Assembly (NCBI RefSeq): GCF_013349955.1
Contig: NZ_JABVXC010000009.1
Coordinates: forward strand, 62,001-126,000
Source: Onishia taeanensis
GTDB taxonomy: Bacteria > Pseudomonadota > Gammaproteobacteria > Pseudomonadales > Halomonadaceae
Direction of reading: 5' to 3'
DNA: 64,000 bases
Both the position numbers and the translations under genes were made by a program. Position 1 is the first letter of the stretch, and the number at the start of each line of letters is the position of its first letter. The notes beneath the pieces were generated by a model. The model made no database searches and was not told where the DNA came from. It saw nothing but the letters and a program-made list of their open reading frames with translations. This document shows positions 40,480 through 49,526 of the stretch, piece after piece.

Positions 40480-40508
40480 CGCCGGGCCTTTGGCCCGGCG
40501 TTTTTTTT
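40480..40508 (+). terminator. Rho-independent terminator of ompW
   Basis: CGCCGGGCC / GGCCCGGCG, 3-base loop, followed by eight T residues. Confidence 0.92.
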
Positions 40509-40595
40509 GCTGCGAGAAGACGCATCGACGATAATACCGCGCCGAAAACCCCAGGTTCTTTCCAACCTCCCACTATCAACTCGCAGGTATTCCCC

Positions 40596-41930
40596 GTGAA
40601 AACGCGTCTTTCCGGCTTCGAGGTGCTCGCGATGGGCTTCATGACCTTCGCGCTGTTCCTCGGTGCCGGCAACATCATCTTCCCGCCGCAAGTCGGTCAG
40701 GGCGCTGGAATTGCCTTCTGGCCCGCGGCACTCGGCTTTCTAGTCACCGGCGTCGGCATGCCACTGCTGGGCATCGTCGCTGTGGCCATCGTCGGCGGCG
40801 GGCTGGACCGGCTAACCTCCCCCCTCCCCAAGGCGGCCGCGGCACTCTTCGGGCTGGGCATCTACCTGTCGATCGGCCCCTTGTTTGCGCTTCCTCGCAC
40901 CGGCACCGTGGCCTTCGAGATGGGCATGGCGCCCTTCACCGACTCGGCTCCCAGCACCGGCCTGGCCATTCACTCGGTGCTTTTCTTTGGCCTCGCCACT
41001 TTGCTGGCATTATCGCCCGGTCGACTGGTAGATGTGATCGGCAAATGGATCACTCCGCTGCTGATATTCCTGCTGCTGATGATTGCCGGCGCCACCCTGC
41101 TCTTTCCTCAAGGACCGCTGGGGCCAATCAGCGAGACCTGGGCCGACGCCCCCTTCGCTCAGGGCTTCGAAAACGGCTACCTGACCATGGACACCCTGGC
41201 CTCGCTGGTCTTCGGCATCCTGATCGTCAGCGCCCTCCGCGAACGCGGCATCGAGGATCGGCGGGCCCTGATGCGCTACACCCTGATCACTGGCGTGATC
41301 GCCGCCACCTGCCTGGCCGCGGTATACCTGCCTCTGGCCTACATGGGCGCTACCAGCCATGAAGTCGCGCCCGGGGCAGACAATGGCACACTGATTCCCA
41401 CCTATGTGCAGGCGCTATTCGGCCCGACCGGCCCTGTGTTGCTGGCGGTGATCATCACTCTGGCCTGTCTGACCACGGCGGTCGGCCTGCTGACCGCCTG
41501 CGGCGAATATTTCCATCGTCTCTTTGTCCGCCTGCCCTACCGGGTGATGGTCATCATTATGGGGGCTTTTGCCGCCCTGGTAGCCAATCAGGGGCTGGAG
41601 AGCCTGATCCGCGTCTCGGTGCCGGTACTGGTAGCCCTCTATCCACCGGCCATTGCCCTGATCGCCCTGTCGATGTTGCGCCGACAGTTGGCGGATGCGC
41701 CGCGGGTCTTCTCCTGCACGATGGGCCTGACCTTCGCCGCGAGCCTATTGGACGGCCTGGCTGCCAGCGGCATCGAGGCCCTGGTGAAACCAGCGAGCAC
41801 CCTGCAAGCCATGCTGCCGCTCGGTGAGACAAGTTTCGGCTGGGTGCTGCCGGCCGCCGTTGGCCTGCTGCTGGGCCTGGTCATGAGTCGCCGACGCGGC
41901 ACCTCGCTGGACCCCGCATTCGCCGACTGA
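40596..41930 (+). CDS. brnQ: Branched-chain amino acid transporter, carrier protein II
   Basis: 444 aa, LIVCS family, about 12 membrane segments. The GTG start at 40596 gives MKTRLSGFEVLAMGFMTFAL; FLGAGNIIFPPQVGQGAG is the diagnostic N-terminal block, and ALPRTGTVAFEMGMAPF follows. It takes up Leu, Ile and Val with Na or protons. Monocistronic between terminators at 40480 and 42008. Confidence 0.94.
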   Translation: MKTRLSGFEVLAMGFMTFALFLGAGNIIFPPQVGQGAGIAFWPAALGFLVTGVGMPLLGIVAVAIVGGGLDRLTSPLPKAAAALFGLGIYLSIGPLFALPRTGTVAFEMGMAPFTDSAPSTGLAIHSVLFFGLATLLALSPGRLVDVIGKWITPLLIFLLLMIAGATLLFPQGPLGPISETWADAPFAQGFENGYLTMDTLASLVFGILIVSALRERGIEDRRALMRYTLITGVIAATCLAAVYLPLAYMGATSHEVAPGADNGTLIPTYVQALFGPTGPVLLAVIITLACLTTAVGLLTACGEYFHRLFVRLPYRVMVIIMGAFAALVANQGLESLIRVSVPVLVALYPPAIALIALSMLRRQLADAPRVFSCTMGLTFAASLLDGLAASGIEALVKPASTLQAMLPLGETSFGWVLPAAVGLLLGLVMSRRRGTSLDPAFAD

Positions 41931-42007
41931 CCCCATCAAGTGGGCTTTAGGGGCTAGCGACATGTCCAACCATTAATATGCCATGACGCTACTGGTGCCC
42001 AACGCAA

Positions 42008-42042
42008 GACGCCCGCTTCCCATAGGACGCGGGCGTCGTCGT
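42008..42042. terminator. Terminator between brnQ and ompW copy 2
   Basis: GACGCCCGC / GCGGGCGTC, 9 bp stem with a 12-base loop, followed on the plus strand by GTCGTTT. It sits between two convergent genes and may serve both. Confidence 0.65.
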
Positions 42043-42086
42043 TTAGACAAGCCATTCAGCGATGCTTGCAGGCAATGGCCGGCGAC

Positions 42087-42725
42087 TCAAAAGCGATAGC
42101 TCAGGCCCGCCATCAATACCACCGGATCGATTTCGACAGTGCCGGCATCGCTGCCACCAACCTTGGCATCGGTATCGATGTCCAGATACCAGGCCGCCGC
42201 GTTGAGCGCCCAATGATCATCGATCACCAGATCGACCCCAACCTGCCCCGCAGCCCCCCAGGAATCATCGAGCTCCAGGGTAGAACCATCGACCTTTTCA
42301 TCGCTGAACCTAGTGTAATTGACGCCCAGCCCGGCATAAGGCTGCACGTGGGCCTCGGTGCCACCCAGCGGGTAGTACTGCAGGGTCAAGGTCGGAGGCA
42401 GGTGCTTGGTGGAGGCCTGATTGGCACCATTGAGCTCAATGTCATGCTCAAAGCGCTGAGCGGCCAGCAGCTCGACGCCCAGCTTGTCGGTAAACCGATA
42501 GCCCAGAGTGAAGGCGGCCCCACTGTCACTCTGCACGTCCACTTCGATGGCACCGTTGACGAGCCTGCCGTTATCACTCTTCGGTGTGACCTTGGCCACG
42601 CCGAATCGAGTGAAAATATCCCCGGCGCCATACTGGACACCGGCAGCGAGAGCATCACTTGAGTGGACAGCGCTGGCAGCGACCAGGCCAGAGGCGAGAA
42701 CGGCAGTGAGGACAGAATGGCGCAT
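42087..42725 (-). CDS. ompW: OmpW family outer-membrane protein (copy 2)
   Basis: 212 aa. Signal peptide MRHSVLTAVLASGLVAASAVHS..., mature VQYGAGDIFTRFGVAKVTPKSDNGRL with the OmpW opening; family blocks LQYYPLGGTEAHVQPYAGLGVNY and LDDSWGAAGQVGVDLVI; C-terminal Phe (MAGLSYRF). SD AAGGAAACG. It resembles the copy at 39809 throughout, with an ancient divergence judged by eye. The two flank brnQ in opposite orientation. Confidence 0.92.
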   Translation of the reverse strand: MRHSVLTAVLASGLVAASAVHSSDALAAGVQYGAGDIFTRFGVAKVTPKSDNGRLVNGAIEVDVQSDSGAAFTLGYRFTDKLGVELLAAQRFEHDIELNGANQASTKHLPPTLTLQYYPLGGTEAHVQPYAGLGVNYTRFSDEKVDGSTLELDDSWGAAGQVGVDLVIDDHWALNAAAWYLDIDTDAKVGGSDAGTVEIDPVVLMAGLSYRF

Positions 42726-42989
42726 GACTCGTTTCCTTTTGATGTCGAGGCAGACATGGCTGCCGGAAAAGACATCTCGAGTCTACTCAGCGCAAAAGGG
42801 GCAAATATTGACTTGGCGCAAGGCCGAACGGCTCACCGTCCCGCCTGCGACAATACGCCCCGCCATCGGCGCCAGGGCCTGAGCGGTGAACCTTGAACGA
42901 AAAAATGGAGCCAGTGAAATGATTGGGCAGCGCAAGTGCTCAATCAGTAACAGCATCCAGTAAGCAAGGTCAGTGAGCGTTGGCTGATA

Positions 42990-43490
42990 TCAGCGTGGCG
43001 TGTGGCGATGTAGGCCGAGGTCCGCCAGGCTGGCATCGTCGAGTTCCTCAACGGCCTCGACCCGCGCCAGCTGCGCATGATACTGCGCCGACAGGAAGGC
43101 CTCTCCCGCCAACAGATGGGCAAGATACTCTCGCGCCGGCCGCAACGACTCGGCGGTGCGCTGCGGTTGGGCGACGTACACCCACGCCTCGATGAGGCCT
43201 TCATCGGTGAGCACCGATTCGCGTACACGGGTGTAATCGTGTGGATGCCCCTCGAAGGGATCCATCAGCGTGATCTGGTCAGGATGGGTCAGCTCGAAGA
43301 GCGCCCCCTCGACCCGCTGCCCCTGGGCCGGATGGACATTGGCATGTGCAACCCCGGGCACCCTGGAGGCTTTATCGAAGCTCAGCCGATAATCCTCCAG
43401 CACTCCGGCCATAGCTCGCCGGGTTTCGCCGATCCGTGCATCGACCCGGGCCACGTTCATGTTGCTGCCATAGGCAAAGTAATAGGGCAT
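42990..43490 (-). CDS. Gamma-glutamylcyclotransferase-like protein
   Basis: 166 aa from ATG 43490 (MPYYFAYGSNMN). YFAYGSNM is the signature of the GGCT/AIG2-like fold. The ARVPGVAHANV and DPFEGHPHDYTRVRE segments follow, and the catalytic Glu is probably that in DPFEG. Family members release 5-oxoproline from gamma-glutamyl peptides or amines; the substrate here is not fixed. It follows yqcC by 23 bases on the same strand and is likely co-transcribed. Confidence 0.88.
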   Translation of the reverse strand: MPYYFAYGSNMNVARVDARIGETRRAMAGVLEDYRLSFDKASRVPGVAHANVHPAQGQRVEGALFELTHPDQITLMDPFEGHPHDYTRVRESVLTDEGLIEAWVYVAQPQRTAESLRPAREYLAHLLAGEAFLSAQYHAQLARVEAVEELDDASLADLGLHRHTPR

Positions 43491-43513
43491 GGAAACCTCG
43501 CCGTGCGTGACGT

Positions 43514-43849
43514 TCAGGGGGCCTCGTTGATCACCTGATCGACTTCCTCGATGGCCTTGACCACCAGCAGGCGATCGCCGGCGCGGGCCTGCTCCTGCTT
43601 GAGATACAGATCGGCCGCCGGTGCCACATTGCAGGTGGCGGGGAGTGCCGCTTGTGCTGCAACCATGGTATCGAGGCGGGCGATGAACACGAAACGCAGC
43701 CATTGGGGCAATGACATGCTGTCGACACAGAACGGCTGCTGGCTGGCCATCGCCTCGGCTGAAGGCTCTTCCACCCGCCACAGGTCTGAGGCCTTGAGGG
43801 TCGCCTCCAGACGGCGAACCGCTTGGTCGAGTTGCTGGTGAACGCTCAT
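43514..43849 (-). CDS. yqcC: YqcC family protein (DUF446)
   Basis: 111 aa. The pattern PSAEAMASQQPFCVDSMSLPQWLRFVFIARL is diagnostic of YqcC/DUF446, a small all-helical cytoplasmic protein of unknown role. SD GGGAGAGA. In enterobacteria it sits beside truC; here it precedes the cyclotransferase-like gene. Confidence 0.92.
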   Translation of the reverse strand: MSVHQQLDQAVRRLEATLKASDLWRVEEPSAEAMASQQPFCVDSMSLPQWLRFVFIARLDTMVAAQAALPATCNVAPAADLYLKQEQARAGDRLLVVKAIEEVDQVINEAP

Positions 43850-43920
43850 AGTCTCTCCCCATCTAAACCAAAACGAACCATTATCCCGGCCAAGCCTCGC
43901 CTTGGCCAGTCGTGAGAGGC

Positions 43921-44676
43921 CTAGCTCTCCAATGGCGCCTGATTGGCCAGCACCTTGCGCAGGAAATCCCGAGTACGCGGGTCACGAGGCGCCGAGAACA
44001 GCTCAGAAGGCGGCCCCTGCTCGACAATGCGCCCGCCCTCCATGAAGATCACTCGATCGGCCACGTCGCGGGCAAACGCCATCTCGTGAGTCACCACCAG
44101 CATGGTCTGACGTTCCTCGGCCAGTTGCTTCATCAGGCCCAGCACCTCCTCAACCCATTCCGGGTCCAGCGACGAGGTCGGCTCATCGAACAGGATCACC
44201 TCAGCCTGGGCCGCCATGGCGCGCCCTATGCCGACGCGCTGCTGCTGCCCACCGGAGAGCGAGGCAGGATAGGCATCCGCCTTGTCGGCAAGACCGATAC
44301 GCTCGAGAATCTCCCGCCCGCGAGCCTGCGCCTTAGCCTTGGGCCAGCGGTTGACCACGATCAGGCCCTCGATGATGTTCTCGAGCGCCGTCTTGTTGGC
44401 GAACAGGGCATAGTTCTGAAACACGAAAGCGGTCGCGCGACGCAGCGCCAGAATATCCGCCTTGCGCGGGCGGGCGGCGTCAACGTCGAGATTGCCGATA
44501 CGAATCCGCCCGGCATCCGGCCGTTCGAGAAAGTTCAGGCAGCGCAGCAGCGTCGACTTCCCGGTACCGGACGGGCCGATCACCACGATGATTTCGCCCT
44601 GCTGAATCTGCAGATCGATACCACTGAGTACCGCGCTATCCTGAAAATGCTTGATCAGTCCTTCTACCACTATCAT
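43921..44676 (-). CDS. Polar amino acid (cystine-type) ABC transporter ATPase
   Basis: 251 aa from ATG 44676, overlapping the permease stop as ATGA. Walker [11 protein letters not shown]-loop [12 protein letters not shown], signature [14 protein letters not shown], Walker [15 protein letters not shown] and H-loop VTHEM. It powers import for the permease and binding protein encoded just upstream. Resembles TcyC/GlnQ-type subunits (tcyN in other nomenclature). Cystine is the favoured substrate from the binding protein; other polar amino acids are possible. Confidence 0.93.
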   Translation of the reverse strand: MIVVEGLIKHFQDSAVLSGIDLQIQQGEIIVVIGPSGTGKSTLLRCLNFLERPDAGRIRIGNLDVDAARPRKADILALRRATAFVFQNYALFANKTALENIIEGLIVVNRWPKAKAQARGREILERIGLADKADAYPASLSGGQQQRVGIGRAMAAQAEVILFDEPTSSLDPEWVEEVLGLMKQLAEERQTMLVVTHEMAFARDVADRVIFMEGGRIVEQGPPSELFSAPRDPRTRDFLRKVLANQAPLES

Positions 44677-45350
44677 CGTTGATAGGCCTCGTTGAACCGT
44701 GCCTCCAGACGCCGCTGCAGCCAGGCCAGCAGCTCGACTATCCCCCAATAGATCACAGCGACCGTAATGAAGGCCTCGAAGTAGAGGAAACTGCCGGCGG
44801 CCTCCTTCTGGGTAGCCCCCATCAGTTCCGTGACGCCCAGGGTAAAGGCCAGCGAGGTGGCCTTGATCATGTCGATGAAATAGTTCATCAAGGTCGGCAC
44901 GGCAATGCGGGTCGCCTGGGGCAGCACGATGCGCCGCATCAATTGCCCATTGGTCATGCCGATCGATAGCGCCGCCTCGGTCTGACTGCGGTCCACGCCG
45001 ACGATGGCGGCACGGATCGATTCCGCCATGTAGGCAGAAAAATGCAAGGTCAGGCCGAGGATGGTCGCGGTAATGCCATTGATCTCGGTCAGCGCACTGA
45101 ACAGCTGGGGCAGTCCGTAATAGAACAGGAACAACTGGACCAGCAGTGGCGTGCCGCGAAAGAACGAGATGAACAGCAGCGTGAGCGCATTCAAGCCGGG
45201 AATCGCCAGCACCCGAACCACGGCTAGCAGGCAGGCCAGTATCAGGGCCAGTACCATGCCGGCCCCGGCCATCTCCAAGGTCAGCGGCAGATAGCTGAGC
45301 AGGACCGGCACCAGCCCAAGCATGTAATCAACGTCGAGCACGTTCATCAT
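44673..45350 (-). CDS. Polar amino acid (cystine-type) ABC transporter permease
   Basis: 225 aa inner-membrane permease of the HisM/TcyB group, five or so membrane segments. [20 protein letters not shown] is the family-typical motif and [22 protein letters not shown] the EAA loop. [20 protein letters not shown] opens the protein. It begins 9 bases after the binding-protein stop with SD GGGAG and overlaps the ATPase gene. One permease gene implies a homodimer channel. Confidence 0.93.
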   Translation of the reverse strand: MMNVLDVDYMLGLVPVLLSYLPLTLEMAGAGMVLALILACLLAVVRVLAIPGLNALTLLFISFFRGTPLLVQLFLFYYGLPQLFSALTEINGITATILGLTLHFSAYMAESIRAAIVGVDRSQTEAALSIGMTNGQLMRRIVLPQATRIAVPTLMNYFIDMIKATSLAFTLGVTELMGATQKEAAGSFLYFEAFITVAVIYWGIVELLAWLQRRLEARFNEAYQR

Positions 45351-45359
45351 GACTCCCGA

Positions 45360-46109
45360 TTACGGGCGGGTGATATCGGTACCGAACCAGCGCTCGGAAA
45401 TCGCGCTCAGCGTACCGTCGCTGCGCAACGCCGACAGCGCCGAGTTGACCCGATCACGAAGTTCGGCGTCGCTCTCACGGAACGGCAGCGCATTGCGGAT
45501 CTGTGAGAACGGCTGGCCGGCCAGCGCCAGCGGCAGCGGTTTTTCCTTGATGACCTGGCTGGCACTGACCCGGTCCATGACAAAGGCATCGACCCGGCCC
45601 AGCGCCGTGTCCTGCTCGATATTGCTTTCGTAAGTGCGAATGTCGATCTCGTCGGCATAGGGCAGGTCTTCGAGCAACGCTTCGTAATTGGAGCCCAGGT
45701 TGACCGCCACCGACTTGCCGCGCAGGTCCTCGACGCCATGGATGCTGTCATTGCCGCGCTTGACCACCACCTGGGCACCGTCATAAACGTAGGGGTCGGT
45801 GAACAGGTACTTCGCCTCACGCTCGTCGGTAATGGTGATCTGGTTGGCAATGGTATCGATACGCCCTGACTCGAGCATGCCGAACAGGCCTGAGAAGTTA
45901 GCGGTGACGAATTCCACCTCGACGCCCATCTGGTCGGCGACCGCCTCCAGCACGTCGACCTCAAAGCCCTTGAGCTCATCCTGTTCGACGAAGGTGAAGG
46001 GGAAATATCCGCCGGACATGCCGACCTTGAGTGGATCGGCGGCCTGGGCCAACCCTGCAGTGGCGAGTGCCGCCGCACCCAGCAGGGAAAGAGTAAAGGA
46101 ACGCAGCAT
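45360..46109 (-). CDS. Cystine-type periplasmic binding protein
   Basis: 249 aa family-3 solute-binding protein. Signal peptide MLRSFTLSLLGAAALATAGLAQA. The mature chain aligns well by eye with FliY/TcyJ: GGYFPFTFVEQDELKGFEVD, NQITITDEREAKYLFTDPYV, LRGKSVAVNLGSNYEALLED and the end GTLSAISERWFGTDIT. It should capture L-cystine in the periplasm. First gene of the operon, with SD AGGAGAG and a palindrome-embedded promoter upstream. Confidence 0.9.
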   Translation of the reverse strand: MLRSFTLSLLGAAALATAGLAQAADPLKVGMSGGYFPFTFVEQDELKGFEVDVLEAVADQMGVEVEFVTANFSGLFGMLESGRIDTIANQITITDEREAKYLFTDPYVYDGAQVVVKRGNDSIHGVEDLRGKSVAVNLGSNYEALLEDLPYADEIDIRTYESNIEQDTALGRVDAFVMDRVSASQVIKEKPLPLALAGQPFSQIRNALPFRESDAELRDRVNSALSALRSDGTLSAISERWFGTDITRP

Positions 46110-46147
46110 ACGGGCTCTCCTGAATCCAGTGTAGAAAGATCATTAAG

Positions 46148-46172
46148 TAATAAGTCATTATAAAGCTTATTA
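46148..46172 (-). promoter_or_regulatory. Promoter and operator of the cystine-type operon
   Basis: Inverted repeat TAATAAG-N11-CTTATTA (perfect 7-base arms). A consensus -10 TATAAT on the minus strand lies inside its spacer (46157-46162), about 48 bases before the ATG at 46109. No good -35 is seen. A protein bound to the palindrome would cover the -10. The rest of the 438-base gap 46110-46547 shows no gene. Confidence 0.6.
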
Positions 46173-46547
46173 CCCTTTGGAACATAGGGCAGGTAAGGCT
46201 TAGCGACTAAATTTCACTCCTGCGCATAGCGCGAGGCGTCCCCGCTTCCGCTTTCAACATCAACGCCACAACATCAACACCGCCGCATTATGCTTCCCTT
46301 GTAAGACAACAACCATGCCTTCCCCCTTTCCAGCTCAGATTGAAATCTATTCGTCACGCTATTGTCATGCACAGGAACACTGAAAAGAACTGTGGATAAC
46401 CATTGGACAAGCGCGGCTTGCCGGGACGTCATGGGGCCTAGGGATGACTGGGTAATTTTTATACAACCCACGGTTTCTCCCCATCTCAGGACTGCCAAGG
46501 GAACCGGCTTAAGTGATAGAGTGACCGCTTGATTATGGGAAGGTGCC

Positions 46548-47603
46548 ATGCAGCCAATTTTAACGCTTCACGACTTCTTCACGCGCAGCGGTGCCCGGGT
46601 TCGGCTCTATCACATGGGCCGGCGCCTGGCATCCTGTTCGCTCGACGAGCTGGCGGCCTTCGAGGCCCAACAGCAGCCTTGGCCGAGCCCCTGGCAGGGG
46701 CATGCCCGACTGGCTTGCATCTTCACACTTGGCGATGCCGAAGAGCCGCTGATCTGGTTTCTGTCACTGCCGCTGGACGAGCAGGGATACCTGGTGGCCG
46801 CGCCTCGGGATGCGTTCATCCAGCGCCTGCTCGAGACCCTTGGCCATAGCGTTTCGACGCTGGGCAAGGAACACCGGGTCGATAACCTGATGAAAGACAA
46901 CCCGCTGGCCTTCACACCCTCTTTGCAGCTTCAGGCGATGCTGCATGCCCATGCCAACCAGGACATGGATCGCCCAGGCAGCCAGTATCTCGAGTTCGCT
47001 GAAGACTACTTGACCGGCGCCCAGGGTGATGTTGCACCAGAGCACCAGCGCGATCTTCAGGACATTCAGTGGCAGGCACTTGGCTTGCAGGGCCTGGCTG
47101 ACTTCGCGACACGTCACGATAGCGATCAGGCCCATGCCCTGGCCCAGCGGCTGCCAGGGCTACCCAATCAGGTACTGCATTCGCTGTGCTATTGCCTCGA
47201 GCATGTCAGCCTTGATGCCGTACTGATTCAGGCGCTACGCGCCCGCGGTGAGCAGGCGGCCAGTGCTGGTGACATCGAGACCTTCTGCGCCTGCGTGCGC
47301 GCCATGGGCGCAAGTCCAGATGACAGCGTCGGCGCCTGGTATGGCAAGCTGCTTGACGACCCCGCCGCCTGTGGCCCGGACCTGCTCGCGGCGATCGCCG
47401 CTCGCGGATGGGAGCACCTGGAGGATGCCCAGCGTCTGCCGCGCTATCTCGAGCGCCTAGCCGAGCAGCCGTCGGTTGACTTCACCGCGATGGTCAAGGA
47501 CCTGGCGCTGATTCCCCGGCTGCGCCTGCCGCTGCTGATGCAGTTGCGCGATGCGCCGGCCGACTCACCGGTCGGCCAACGGCTCGCCCACCTTCACCAC
47601 TGA
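46548..47603 (+). CDS. DUF3549 family protein
   Basis: 351 aa, soluble. The opening LHDFFTRSGARVRLYHMGRRL and EPLIWFLSLPLDEQGYLVAAPRDAF are DUF3549-typical, a family found in Pseudomonas and Halomonas relatives. Residues about 170-350 look like short helical repeats. No catalytic motif is obvious. SD GGAAGGTG. It lies 12 bases before rimB on the same strand, hence probably in the same transcript as rimB-rimK. Confidence 0.88.
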   Translation: MQPILTLHDFFTRSGARVRLYHMGRRLASCSLDELAAFEAQQQPWPSPWQGHARLACIFTLGDAEEPLIWFLSLPLDEQGYLVAAPRDAFIQRLLETLGHSVSTLGKEHRVDNLMKDNPLAFTPSLQLQAMLHAHANQDMDRPGSQYLEFAEDYLTGAQGDVAPEHQRDLQDIQWQALGLQGLADFATRHDSDQAHALAQRLPGLPNQVLHSLCYCLEHVSLDAVLIQALRARGEQAASAGDIETFCACVRAMGASPDDSVGAWYGKLLDDPAACGPDLLAAIAARGWEHLEDAQRLPRYLERLAEQPSVDFTAMVKDLALIPRLRLPLLMQLRDAPADSPVGQRLAHLHH

Positions 47604-47615
47604 CGCGGAGAGGTC

Positions 47616-48053
47616 ATGAAAGCACTGCCCTACCAGGCCAAGGCGGTCATCGGTCGCCGCGAAATGGTCACGCTTCCAGAACTGGGGCTGACCCTCTGTT
47701 GCAAGGCCGACACCGGTGCCCGTACCTCGGCCCTGCATGCCGAAGACATCGAGACCTATGAAGAGGCTGGCCACGTCTGGGTCAGCTTCGTGACACGAGG
47801 CGGCGGACCCGAGAGTCCGGCCCATCCCGTGCGCCTGCACCTCCATGACCGTCGAATGGTCACCAGTTCCAACGGCCAATCCGAATGGCGCTATGTAGTG
47901 CGCACACGCTTGCAAATGGGTGAGCTCGACTTCATGGCAGAGTTGAGCCTGACGCACCGCGGCGATATGCGCCACCCGATGCTGCTCGGCCGTCGTGCCA
48001 TGCGCCGCCTGCTGGTTGCGCCCGGCGCCGCCTTCCTTCACGGCGAGCCCTGA
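47616..48053 (+). CDS. rimB: RimB-type zinc-dependent protease family protein
   Basis: 145 aa of the Zn_protease family (PF05618, DUF785), a retropepsin-like fold. The characteristic [11 protein letters not shown] lies near residue 31 and MLLGRRAM near the end. In Pseudomonas a small protein of this family is RimB in the rimABK operon, where it controls RimK-dependent glutamylation of ribosomal protein S6. Here it directly precedes rimK by 22 bases. SD GGAGAGG. Confidence 0.9.
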   Translation: MKALPYQAKAVIGRREMVTLPELGLTLCCKADTGARTSALHAEDIETYEEAGHVWVSFVTRGGGPESPAHPVRLHLHDRRMVTSSNGQSEWRYVVRTRLQMGELDFMAELSLTHRGDMRHPMLLGRRAMRRLLVAPGAAFLHGEP

Positions 48054-48075
48054 TTTTTTGATAAGGACCCGATGC

Positions 48076-48984
48076 ATGCATATCGCTCTGCTTTCCCGCA
48101 ATCGCCACCTGTATTCCACCCGCCGACTGATCGAGGCGGCGGAGCAGCGTGGCCATAGTATTCGGGTTGTCGACACCCTGCGCTGTTACATGAACATCAC
48201 CTCGCATCGGCCCTCGATCCACTACAAGGGGGCAGAGCTAGAACCGTTCGACGCGGTGATTCCGCGTATCGGCTCGTCGGTGACCTTCTATGGCTGCGCG
48301 GTGCTACGCCAGTTCGAGATGATGGGCACCTATGTGCTCAACGACAACGTGGCGATCACTCGCTCACGAGACAAGCTGCGCTCTCTGCAGCTACTGTCAC
48401 GAAAGGGTGTGGGCCTGCCTGTCACCGGCTTTGCTCACTCTCCCGATGACATCCCGGACCTGATCACCATGGTCAAGGGGGCCCCTCTGGTCATCAAGCT
48501 GCTGGAAGGCACCCAGGGCATAGGCGTGGTGCTGGCTGAGACCAACCAGGCGGCCGAGAGCGTGATCCAGGCCTTCATGGGCATGAAGGCCAACATCATG
48601 GTTCAGGAATACATCAAGGAAGCCAAAGGGGCCGATATCCGCTGCCTGGTCATTGGCGACAAGGTGGTAGCCGCGATGAAGCGCCAAGCCGCGGAAGGCG
48701 AGTTTCGCTCCAATCTGCACCGGGGTGGTAGCGCCAGCGTGATTCGCATCACCCCGGAGGAGCGCTCCACGGCGATCCGCGCGGCCAAGGCCATGGGCCT
48801 GCATGTAGCTGGGGTCGACTTGCTGCGCTCCAATCACGGGCCCGTGATCATGGAGGTCAACTCATCACCAGGGCTTCAAGGCATCGAGACGGCCACCGGC
48901 AAGGACATCGCCGGTCAGATCATCGAGCACTTGGAAAAGCATGCCGCCCCGAAACTCAAGGCCCCGCCCAAGCCCAAGGGCTAG
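48076..48984 (+). CDS. rimK: Ribosomal protein S6 glutamate ligase RimK
   Basis: 302 aa from ATG 48076 (AAGGA upstream), normal RimK size. [21 protein letters not shown] opens the protein; the ATP-grasp region includes [41 protein letters not shown] and metal-binding [15 protein letters not shown]. It adds glutamate residues to the C-terminus of S6 and may make poly-alpha-glutamate. A lysine/proline tail ([10 protein letters not shown]) ends the chain. A terminator follows at once. Confidence 0.95.
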   Translation: MHIALLSRNRHLYSTRRLIEAAEQRGHSIRVVDTLRCYMNITSHRPSIHYKGAELEPFDAVIPRIGSSVTFYGCAVLRQFEMMGTYVLNDNVAITRSRDKLRSLQLLSRKGVGLPVTGFAHSPDDIPDLITMVKGAPLVIKLLEGTQGIGVVLAETNQAAESVIQAFMGMKANIMVQEYIKEAKGADIRCLVIGDKVVAAMKRQAAEGEFRSNLHRGGSASVIRITPEERSTAIRAAKAMGLHVAGVDLLRSNHGPVIMEVNSSPGLQGIETATGKDIAGQIIEHLEKHAAPKLKAPPKPKG

Positions 48985-48991
48985 GGTGGCA

Positions 48992-49017
48992 CTCTCGGGC
49001 TAGCCCGAGAGTTTTTT
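48992..49017 (+). terminator. Rho-independent terminator of rimK
   Basis: Palindrome CTCTCGGGCTAGCCCGAGAG followed by six T residues, 7 bases after the rimK stop. Confidence 0.9.
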
Positions 49018-49085
49018 ATCGCCCAGGGGTAGAAAAACACTGTTTCCCCACGCACAATCTGCGTCACCGGAGGAGGTGACTGCTC

Positions 49086-49526
49086 ATGTTTCTCGATAAT
49101 CGCCAAGTGGCGATGGACAGCCTGCTCGAAGCGCTGGCCGATAGCCTCGACTACTTTCAGGACAACATCGAACGCCTGCGTCCGTCGCTGCGCGAAGTAC
49201 TGAAGCCACACTACGAGGCGCGCAGCAAGGACATGCAAAAGCTGCAGGCGCTGGCCAAGCGTCACCTCAACCTGCTGCCGAGGGACGCCGATGTCGAGCG
49301 CGACGACTACATGTGGTTATGGAGTCGGCTGAAGAGCTTCGTCGGCAACGACAGTCAGGTGTTGATTGGAGAGCTGCTCGAACAGGAGCGCGTGCTGATG
49401 CAGGCTCTCGCCACGCTGCACACTCACCCCCTGCCCGACTCCATCGAGCCGGTCATGGAGCGCTGCTGGAAGGGCTGTCGTAAGCTGATTCGCGAGCTTT
49501 ATCAGCTGCAGAAAGAGAACCGCTAG
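49086..49526 (+). CDS. Helical hypothetical protein, 146 aa
   Basis: Very strong SD (GGAGGAGGTGA) before ATG 49086. The sequence looks all helical with heptad-like Leu spacing (MDSLLEALADSLDYFQDNIE, LIGELLEQERVLMQALATLH), suggesting a four-helix bundle. No export signal. I do not recognise a named family. Its last 74 bases overlap, tail to tail, the C-terminal coding region of the SanA-like gene on the other strand. Confidence 0.8.
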   Translation: MFLDNRQVAMDSLLEALADSLDYFQDNIERLRPSLREVLKPHYEARSKDMQKLQALAKRHLNLLPRDADVERDDYMWLWSRLKSFVGNDSQVLIGELLEQERVLMQALATLHTHPLPDSIEPVMERCWKGCRKLIRELYQLQKENR

